Positions 55,911-64,000 of a DNA stretch of 64,000 bases are shown one piece after another. Each line of letters begins with the position of its first letter. Position 1 is the first letter of the stretch. The stretch comes from Geosiphon pyriformis (lineage: Eukaryota > Glomeromycota > Glomeromycetes > Archaeosporales > Geosiphonaceae): contig JAAOMT010000072.1 in NCBI GenBank assembly GCA_016748015.1, positions 1,163-65,162 of the forward strand, written 5' to 3'. A program made the position numbers and the translations under genes. The notes under the pieces are model-generated. The model worked only from the letters and a program-made list of their open reading frames with translations. It was not told the DNA's origin and made no database searches.

Positions 55911-56760
55911 CCACAAAAAACTTTAACAAACTAGTTAGCTTTGAGTTAGATAAAACTTTTCAAATAGATTACACTATGAATAGCTTTATTTTGCTAGAGC
56001 TTAATCTCTTTAAAGAGGATGATGTTATAGTTGAAACCTATACTTCTTATTAATTATCACATATATTACCCATTAATGTCATATAATTAGTCACTCTATT
56101 TTTAAATAGTAATCATTGACTTAATCAATAACTTGACCATTAACCTAATTATTGACTTAATTATTGATCTAATCAATAATCTGATCATTGATCTAATTAT
56201 TAACCTAGTCATTAACTTGATTATTGATTACTTTTGATAGCTATATAAGCAATAAATTGCTTAACAGTAGAAAAACATATAAGAATCAAAGAAAAAAATA
56301 AAATAAAATAACAACTTCATCTCAATCCTTCTCTTATTGCTAATTTCTCTTTCCCTACTTTTAAGTATTCAAACATGTTGGAATAAAAGATTACTTGTTG
56401 GTTATTTCTTACCTTTTTTCTAAAACATGTAATTGTAGCATTTGAAGATTATTGAATAAAACATAATTAAAAAGTACATCTGATACCTGATATTGAATTC
56501 TAAAAGCACTAAGATGAAACATAGAATTATACCAGTGTGTGATCATTTGTTAACAGTATAAACTATCCTTCTACCTTCAAATTCTCCAGTTATCTTTTAA
56601 AAAGTATAGCAACTGAAATATTTTATGAAACTGATCTTGCACATTAAATTCATACTTATTCAATTTGCTTTTTGAAGTTGAATTCTCTTTGATCTTTTTC
56701 ATCATCTTACAATTTTGTTCTTCTTTGCTATCTGTTAACTTGTTACTTCAACCCATAATA
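55911..56760 (+). mobile_element. A6 3' end: accessory ORF remainder and 3' LTR
   Basis: Resumes the ORF interrupted at 46028. The LTR (56023-56760) starts TGTTATAGTTGAAACC as in the inverted A6 5' LTR and ends CCCATAATA. It has the longest U3 array in the window, about ten eroded TTGACC units at 56113-56232. Confidence 0.87.
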
Positions 56761-56761
56761 G

Positions 56762-57562
56762 TATTATAATTGAAACTCATATTTTTTATTAGTTATTACA
56801 TGTATTAGCTACTAATATCATATAAATTAGCCATCTTATTTTTAGATAGTAATTATTGACCTAATCAATGACCTAATCATTGACCTGATCATTGATCTAG
56901 TTATTGATCTAATCATTGACCACTTTTAATAATTATATAAGTGATGAGTCTCTTAGCTGTAGAAAGACATGATTAAAGTAATGAAATAAAATCCACTATT
57001 AATTACTTTCTCTTATATTACTTATTCACTTTTTCTTATCTTTAAGTATTTAAATATTTTGAGATAAAAAATTACTTGTTGGCATTCACATACCTTATTT
57101 TTTTTCTTCTTAATATGTATTATTAGAATTAGCCTAAGAAGCAATTACTTGTTTTTGTGATTTATTGAATAAAAAAACAATTGAAAAGCATAATAATACT
57201 TGTTATTGATTTTAAAAATTGCCAAATGAGACATAAAATAATAGCAGTAGTGTTATTTTGTTGACAATCACAGACTATTTTTCTATCTTCAAATTTCCAA
57301 AAAAATTTGCAACTGTAATTTTTATGAGATTGATCATACATATTAAATTCTTACTTATTTAATTTATTCTCTTATTGTAATTCTCTTTTTGGTTATTTCT
57401 TTATTCTACAATCTTGTTCTTTTTTGCTATTTATTAGCTTGTTACTCCAATTCATAATATAAAAGTGGTGCTCCCTATGAAGTTGTTAAAATCCACTTTG
57501 TTTTTTATTATATAAATAATTATTTATATTTGCTACAACAATTAGAAAAATACTTTAAAAAA
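56762..57562 (+). mobile_element. Ty3/Gypsy family A, copy A7, 5' LTR and gag start only
   Basis: LTR 56762-57459 with U3 repeats at 56860-56930; primer site TGGTGCTCCC at 57466; about 50 bases of gag (start codon ATA) before family C sequence begins. Separated from the A6 LTR by a single base. Confidence 0.83.
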
Positions 57563-58120
57563 GACAGATCTCTCAGTTTAGATTTTCTCTAAGCAACCTT
57601 CCAATCCACAAATATCAATAAATAATTATTCTCTATCTCAAATCCACTCCCACTATCAAAACTTCATGTTGATAGTAATTGATACTTAACCATACTGAAA
57701 CAATAGCTCTTAATCATGGCTATTGATAAGATACTAACTTGCAATTGCTTTTGTTTATTTTTTTTTATTTTTTTTTATTTTTTTGTTTTACTAATTGATT
57801 AAGAGTTAAGTGCTGAGTTATTGACATCAAGGATAGCCTGATAAAAAACTCCAAAGGAAGAGTATAGAAATTATATATTAACAGATAGCTACCAGAAGGA
57901 CATCTCTGCCAGATTACTGGCCATCATGCTAAGAAAAAAATTTGATAGAATTGCGATTCTGGGAGACTACTGGAAAGACAACAATTAAATCTCTGTCTAT
58001 AATACAAAAAACTCCACAACAAAATCTTCAGATCAATCAAACCTACAGATATCAGCACCAGAAGACCAATTGAGCACCAAGTTATGGATTTGTTATTTGC
58101 TTTGAGACTCAAATAATCAT
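57563..58120 (+). mobile_element. Family C fragment: part LTR, leader and gag start
   Basis: Reverse-complement match to 61196-61755: LTR from GACAGATCTCTCAGTTTAG onward, a T-rich tract (57740-57790), then the leader and a short gag start. It is head-to-head with C1, whose integrase end starts at about 58121. No intact gene. Confidence 0.8.
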
Positions 58121-59320
58121 CTGTAACAATAATAATATGGTTTCAGTCAATTACTATGTGCTGCTTTGACTAAAATTTTGTTGTCCTATCTTAATTTATA
58201 AGCTCCATTTTCTAGAATTTCTTTTATGTAAAATGGTCTGTCCTATTTGGGATTAAATTTTCTACTTCATTGTTTTTTTGTTTTGGTAAAATGTAAAAGT
58301 ACTTTGTTTCCAATCCTGAATTCAACTGGTTTATCTGGTAATTAGTTATCATGTTTTTTTTTTTGTTTTTTTTGTTTTTTTTGAATATTATCAGCTGTTT
58401 TTTGCCATTTGTTTTCTAATGTTTCCATTAATTCATATGTTCTTCTCAACAATGTTTCTTGAAAATTGTCTTCTATTATTGGTTTTGTTGAATATATGCT
58501 GACTTTTATCTCTACTGATAACATTGCTGTTCTATCATATACTAATTTAAATGGTATTGCTTGTGTAGTGTTTTGCTTTATTGTCTAATAAGCAAATAAT
58601 ACTGATAATATAAACAAATCTCATTTGTCCTAGTTTTTTTGACTGATTTTGGCTATTGCTTTATATAACATTCTATTAAATCTTTCAACTAACCCATTTG
58701 TTTGCAGATGATATAGTGATGATAATGGTCTTTTAATTCCAAATCTTTGACTTAATTCTGCTAGTGTTCTGTCTACAAAATGCATTCTTTGGTCTGATAG
58801 TAATTCTTTTAAACATCTATGTTGACAAATTAGATCTTGATGAATGAATTTGGCAACAGATTCTGCATCTGCTTTTTGAATGGCTTTTGCTTCTGGCTAC
58901 TTAGTAAAATAATCTATGACTACTGCAATATATCTGTTTTTTCTGCTGATTATTGTTAATAGTTCAACTAAGTTAATTCCAATGTAATCAAATAGTTGTT
59001 TTACTTTGATTGGTCTCAATGGTTTACTAGATCTTGTTCCTTTTTTTCTCTAATAAGCATTATAATTTTGAACATATTGGATGATATTTAAATATATTGA
59101 TGGCCAATAGTATCTTTTTTTGGTTCTTTCCATGGTTGTTTCTTTATAAAAATATTCTGCTATTGGATCTGAGTGCATGTTGAATAATATTGTTTTTTTT
59201 TCTGGCTCTGTAATTACTCTGGTTGGTTGATCTGAATTTTTTTTGTTCTTCCAATAAAGTATATTTTGATGGTTAATAAAGTATTTTAATTGTTGTTTTA
59301 TGTTGTTTTATTTATAATTT
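58121..59320 (-). pseudogene. int: Integrase of C1
   Basis: Parallel to the better-preserved C2 integrase, with TIEVKVS-like C-terminal region (IEDNFQETLLRRTYELMETL) and stops throughout, including a TAA/TAG series in the core. Cut before the accessory ORF. Confidence 0.8.
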
Positions 59321-60840
59321 CTCCTTGAACTGTTGAGTATTTATATAATACTAGAGTTGTTGATATTTTTGTGTGTTCATCTTTATTATATTTTTGTTTT
59401 TCAATTGTTTGGATTTTGTTATATTTTTGGGTTGAAATGTTCAAATTTATTTCATTCATGACAAACCATCAGCATTTCTATTTTTTTTTCCCTTTTTATA
59501 GTATACTGTAAAAGTATATGGTAAAAGTGCTATTTTCTATCTAGTATGTCAATTGTCTTCAAATTTTTGTTTCTGGATTGAAGTCAATCTTTTGTGATCC
59601 ATGTGCACCCCAAATTTCTGGCTTAAGTATTTTTTCTATTTTATGACAACCCAATAAATTGCTAAGTGTTCAAGTGCTGGTGTTTCATAGTTCTTTTTAG
59701 CTGATATTAAGCTTTGGCTGGTATATACTACTGGATGTTTTTTTTCATCTGGTTTTTTTTGTGATAGTACTGCTTCCAATGCTTAATCTGATGCATTAAT
59801 AGTAATAATAAATGGTTTGCTATGATCTGAATAGATCAATACTAGAGCTTGAATAAGTTTTTTTCTCAGTGTGTCAAAAGCTTTTTGTTGAGTTTTGGTC
59901 TATTCATATTTGGTGTTTTTTGTTTGAAGTTGGTGTAGTTGTTGAGCTATTTTGGAAAAGTTTTTGATAAAACAGTGGTAGTATTTAGCAAATTCTAAAA
60001 ATGCTCTTAATTTCGTGAGATTATTTGGTACTGGAAAGTTTTTAATAATCTTAATCTTATCTGGATCTGTTTTGATATTATTTTTGTTTACAACATGTTC
60101 CAAAAACTTGAGTTCAGTTTTTTCAAAGAAGCATTTGGTGGCATTTAACTTCAATTTGACTCTTCTTAGTCTTTTAAATACTTGTTAGAAATGATGTAAA
60201 TAATCATTGAATGTCTTTGAGAACACATTGGTATCATCCAAATATATGACTACTAATTTCCATAACAGTCTAGTATAGACAATTTCTATAAGCCATTGAA
60301 ATGTTGCTGGTACATTTATCAAGCCAAATGGCATTACTTTAAACTCGAAATTTCTTTCTTAGGTTGTAAAAGCCATTTTCTCTTTGTCTTCTGGTTTTAT
60401 AACTACTTGCCAATAATCACTATCTAAGTTTAAAGTTGAGAACCATTTTTTTTCTCCAAAAGCATTGAAAAGTTTTTGGATCTTTGAAGTTGGATAGCTA
60501 TCTCTTTTTGTTACTCTATTTAGTTTCTGGTAATCTATACAAAAGCAGATTTTTCTATTCTTCTTATGGACTAATACTATTGGTGATGGCTAAATTAGCC
60601 TATTGTTAAGCATCTGATTGATTTCTTGATGAATGATCTTATGGCTGGCTGGTAATACTTAATATGCTCTTTGTTTGATTGACATTATATCTTTAGTCTT
60701 AATTTGGTGCTGGATTATGTCAGTTCTGCCAAACTTATTTTCACTTACAAAAATGTTGGTAAAGTTGTTGAGTAACATTTTGAGTTGCATACATTAAAAT
60801 GGATTTAAGTTTCTTATATTTATTTGTTCTAATTGTTCTA
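59321..60840 (-). pseudogene. pol: Reverse transcriptase-RNase H of C1
   Basis: YLDDTNVFS (catalytic pair kept) near 60235, thumb and connection ATKCFFEKTELKFLEHVVNK, and FVQNFSKIAQQLHQL-like segments; RNase H remnants near 59780. Numerous stops and frame changes. Confidence 0.8.
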
Positions 60841-60841
60841 A

Positions 60842-61195
60842 TTAGAGCAAATAACATTCATTTTGCCCATAGATGGTTTGTGATGTTATGTTGACATATC
60901 CACACAGTTGTAAAAAATCTGGAATGGGGTTTGGTAGTTGGTTTTTGATTTCAGTGGTTAAATATCCAATAATAGTTTCTTTTGGTATCTTGATGACATC
61001 TTCCATATTATTGTAGATGAGAATTTTGATGTGACTGTGGTTCTTGACTGGTATGTGTAAATTGACTAATCCAATTTTTCCTGATTTACAAAGTATTGCT
61101 TCTGCTTCAAAAATTTGAACCTGATCCTTTACTTTTCTTTCTATGGCTAACATGTTGTTACAAGTGACTATTTCTGGTGTTGGATTAAATAACAA
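60842..61195 (-). pseudogene. Pre-RT beta-rich domain of C1
   Basis: 117 open codons: IGLVNLHIPVKNHSHIKI, VIKIPKETIIGYLTTEI. This resembles the segment that follows the dUTPase in family B (VTFYNPNNYPIVLLNKLEIG) and links to RT. Whether family C had a dUTPase cannot be told because the upstream part is deleted. Confidence 0.6.
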
Positions 61196-61476
61196 AACTC
61201 ATAACTTGGTGCTCAAATCTAGTTGCAGTTGATAGTGATCTGAAGGTTTGTGTCTGAAGAGTTTGTATCCGAAGGGTTTGGTTGAGTTTTTTGTATAATA
61301 GACAGAAATTCAATGGTAATAGTTTTATTCATAGCTTCCCAAAACCGCAGTTTTGTCAATTTCTTTCTCAGCTTGATGGCCAGTATTCCTTCTGGTAAGC
61401 TATCCTCAATTGAGTGTTCTACCTTTATTTCTGGGTCTTTTACCAGTCACGTTTATCCTGATATCAGTACCCCATA

Positions 61477-62027
61477 TGTTAATCCTCAATAAAGTTAGTA
61501 AACAACAATAAAATCAAAGCAAGAAATAAAAAAAAAAATAAAAAATAAAGAAAGAAAAGAAATAAGCCAAGGTGATTTGCAAGTTAGTATTCTGTTAATA
61601 GCCATAATCAAGAGTTATTGTTCTAGTATGGTTAAGTATCAATTATTATCAACATGAAGTGTTGATAGTGGTAGCGGGTTTAAGATAACAAACAGTTATT
61701 TATTTGTGGTTTGGAAAGTTGTCTAGATGAAATCTAAACTGAGAGATCTGTCTTTTTAGCTTCTAATCCTACTGCTATATATACATAATTGAAATTCCTC
61801 AATTTTTCAATTCTTTACAACAGGAATCCTGAGATTCTTGGAATTCTGCAATTTCTTTGAGAGAAATTTTGGAATTCTGGAATTCTGCGATTCCTTATGA
61901 GAATTCTGTAATTCCTAAAATCCTGCAATTCCTGAGAGGAATCCTAGAATTCCACATTTTATTATGTCTACTTCTGATTAGTTAATAACTATGCTAATAT
62001 ATATTTCCTATATTTCTATAAGTAACA
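61477..62027 (-). repeat. Family C LTR shared by C1 and C2
   Basis: 551 bases, TGTTAATCC (left) and AGTAACA (right) in plus coordinates. It is the 5' LTR of C1 and the 3' LTR of C2. The U3 part (61800-61955) is a cluster of GAATTC/GGAAT and ATTCC repeats; a TATA-like TATATATAG precedes it on the minus strand near 61780. A purine tract AAAAGGAGGAAATAA (62028-62042) precedes it in C2. Confidence 0.9.
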
Positions 62028-62052
62028 TTATTTCCTCCTTTTAATATTAAGC

Positions 62053-62691
62053 TCTGTCGAAATCTAATGCTGTTAATTCCCTTTCTTAAAATATTTCCTG
62101 AATTTCATTTTTAAGAATTACTTGTGTTATTTGAGTCTGTAATTCTTCAAATTGAGCATTGGTGATCTTTCCTAATTGATTACTGGTAACTGTATCTATT
62201 GTTTTGTTGAGTAAAATTTCTGGTCAATTCTGAAATGCTGTGTGTATTTGGTATATGGCTCGGACCTGTATGGATAAGTTGTTCTTTTCCACAAAATGTT
62301 CTAATTGTTGTAGTATTCTTGTGTCAAATAATTGCTTTGTTTTATCTGTATATAGATTCTGGATATTCACGTGTTGTTCCAAGTAAAAATAACAATAGTT
62401 TCTTGGAAATTGTTGTATCCACCAATTCCAAGTTTCTTTAGTCAATTCTTGGTATAGTGACTCTTTTGTCAACTTTTTTATTGCTAATTTTACTTTCACA
62501 ATGATTTTGTCAATAGTATTTTCTGTTTTCTTCTGTGTTTTATGTGGTGATGTTTTTCTAGTGTCTTGATATTGGATGGTTTGTTGATTAATTGTAATTT
62601 CCATCTTTTGGTGTTGAATCAATTGAAAGAGTTGTTGTGCTAATGAGTAAATGTTGTCTGTAATTTTCATTTTTCTGATATTTCTTGTCAT
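62053..62691 (-). pseudogene. Accessory ORF of C2 (two stops)
   Basis: Own ATG (MTRNIRKMK) 34 bases after the integrase stop and in the same frame. Segments: NIYSLAQQLFQLIQ, MEITINQQTIQYQD, basic RKTSPHKTQKK, IQVRAIYQIHTAFQN, then TGA (Trp expected) at about 62222, then LGKITNAQFEELQTQIT and LTALDFDRA. A second TAA lies near 62091. The LGKIT.AQF..LQTQIT block matches IGKLTELKFQQFLDQIT of family B. Unknown function. Confidence 0.72.
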
Positions 62692-62724
62692 GTCTACTAT
62701 GTTTTTATATATTCTTTTAATGGA

Positions 62725-64000
62725 TTAATTTAACATGTTGTTGTCAATAATAATGATTGGTTCCAGATCTTGTGGAATCTCTTCTGGTTGGACTAGTATC
62801 TTCTGTACTCCTAATTGTGAAATATTATTGGTAGATGGTGGTGTAATGTTGTGGTATGGTTTTAGTCGATCTCTATGTGCTGCTTTGGTTAAGATTTTGT
62901 TATCCAGTCTTAATTTGTAAGCTGTATTCCCTAGAATTTCTTCTATGTGAAATGGTCTATCCCATTTGGGGTCAAATTTTCCACTCTATTGTTTTTCCGC
63001 TTTGGTACAATGTAAGAGTATTTTGTTTCCAATCTTGAATTCAACTGGTTTGTCTGGTAGTTGATTATCATGTCTTTTTTTCTGTTTTTCTTGTGACTTT
63101 TGTATGTTATTAGCTGCTCTTTTTTGTTTGTTTTTCAATGTTTCTATTAAGTCATATGTTCTTCTTAACAATGTTTCTTGGAAATTTTTTTCTGTTATTG
63201 GTTTAGTTGGATATGTGTTAACCTCTATTTCAATTGGTAATGTTGCTGTTCTACCATATATCAATTCAAATAATGTTGCTTGTGTAGTGTCTTGCTTTAT
63301 TGTCCGATAAGCAAATAATACTGATAGTATGAACAAATCCCATTTGTCCTGGTTTTCTTGGCTGAGTTTTGCTATTGCTTCACACAATGTTCTATTAAAT
63401 CTTTCAACTAATCTATTGGTTTGTGAATGGTATAGTGATAATAGTGGTCTCTTAATTCCGAATTTTTGGCTTAATTCTGCTAATGTTCTATTTACAAAAT
63501 GGGTTCTTTGGTCTGATAATAGTTTTTTTGGACATCTATGTTGACAAATCAGATCTTGATAGATGAATTTGGCAATGGATTCTGCATCCGCTCTTTGAAT
63601 TGCTTTGGCTTCTGGCCATTTAGTAAGATAGTTCATGGCTACTGCAATATATCTGTTGCCTTTGCTGGTAATTGTCAATGGTCTGACTAAATTGATTCCA
63701 ATGTGATCAAATGGTTGTCCCACTTTGATTGGTTTCAATGGTTCATTGGGTTTTGTTCCTCTTTTTCTTTGACAAGCATCACAATTTTGCACATATTGGA
63801 TGATGTCTGGATACATTAATGGCTAATAGTATCTCTTTTTGGTTCTTTTCATGATTGCTTCTTTATGAAAATGTCTTGCAATTGGATCTGAGTGCATGTT
63901 GAACAGTATTGTCTCCTTTTCTGGTTCTGTAATTACTCTGGTTGATTGATCTGAATCTTTTCTATTTTTCCGATAAAGTATATTTTGGTGAGTGATAAAA
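62725..64000 (-). pseudogene. int: Integrase of C2, partial
   Basis: Zinc-domain end CDACQRKRG, core with Asp (GINLVRPL: the usual GID is GIN, Asp to Asn), second Asp (LLSDQRTHF), Glu (RLVERFNRTL), C-terminal SH3-like region (FDPKWDRPFHIEEILG) and end EPIIIIDNNMLN-TAA. Stops: TAG for Trp at about 63817 and TAG near 62984. The N-terminus lies toward the window edge. Confidence 0.86.

Larger units (their letters stand above)
58121..61476 (-). mobile_element. Ty3/Gypsy family C, copy C1, internally deleted
   Basis: From the LTR: primer site (TGGGGTACTG, 61457-61474), a short gag start, then directly the pre-RT region. Most of gag and the protease are missing. RT-RNase H and integrase follow with many stops. 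Unlike families A and B, the primer site is not TGGTGCTC. Confidence 0.85.
62028..64000 (-). mobile_element. Ty3/Gypsy family C, copy C2 (continues past the window)
   Basis: Accessory ORF and integrase only; the rest lies beyond base 64000. Better preserved than C1. Confidence 0.88.

Noticed and set aside
57740-57790. T-rich tract as a LINE or SINE tail.
   Set aside because: It aligns with the T-rich part of the family C LTR in the reverse-complement copy at 61520-61560.

Overview
This window reads as a graveyard of nested retrotransposons in a low-GC eukaryotic genome. Apart from the first ~300 bases I see no stretch that looks like host gene sequence, and no rRNA, tRNA or CRISPR. The element types (several Ty3/Gypsy families with long Gag-Pol, and APE-type LINEs with RRM + zinc-knuckle ORF1 and a C-terminal RNase H) and the AT-rich, intron-poor composition suggest a repeat-rich fungus. 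An arbuscular mycorrhizal (Glomeromycotina) genome is my best guess from general familiarity, not proven here.

Three Ty3/Gypsy families are present. Family A (LTR ~640-700 bp, TGTTA...TAACA ends, primer site TGGTGCTC...) has at least seven copies: A1 (301-7769, +), A2 (10003-14930, -), A3 (15021-18365, +), A4 (fragments at 18366-18746, 29006-29140 and 36985-37060), A5 (29141-34147 plus its inverted 3' part 37061-39665), A6 (inverted 5' part 35419-36984, then 40793-46028 and 55911-56760) and A7 (56762-57562, 5' end only). Family B (46029-55910, -) is a full-length element with ~1 kb LTRs and a dUTPase domain. Family C (57563-64000) consists of a head-to-head fragment, an internally deleted copy C1 and a second copy C2 sharing one LTR.

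One LINE ('LX', 18747-29005, +) lies in A4 with a 22-bp target duplication. It is itself interrupted by a solo LTR and by a 2.4-kb antisense element ('LX-N1') that carries only an ORF1 and ends in the LINE's own 3' tail. Further N1 copies or pieces lie at 7770-9990, 14931-15020, 34142-35418 and 39666-40792. N1 looks like a non-autonomous, ORF1-only LINE derivative, analogous to mammalian HAL1.

Working backwards, A4 was hit by A3, LX, A5 and A6; A6 was hit by N1 (in gag) and by family B (in its accessory ORF). A ~5.5-kb inversion (about 34147-39665) then exchanged the ends of A5 and of the N1 copy at a shared CTGC.

Points of biological interest: a perfect TTTAAAC -1 frameshift heptamer at the family A gag-pol junction in all four copies that retain it; an unrecognised accessory ORF downstream of integrase with related sequence in all three Gypsy families; a dUTPase in family B; and decay dominated by C-to-T and G-to-A changes that has put stops and Asp-to-Asn changes into most catalytic domains. 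The only longer frames still intact are the A1 and A2 RT-RNase H, the A5 accessory ORF and the family B accessory ORF.
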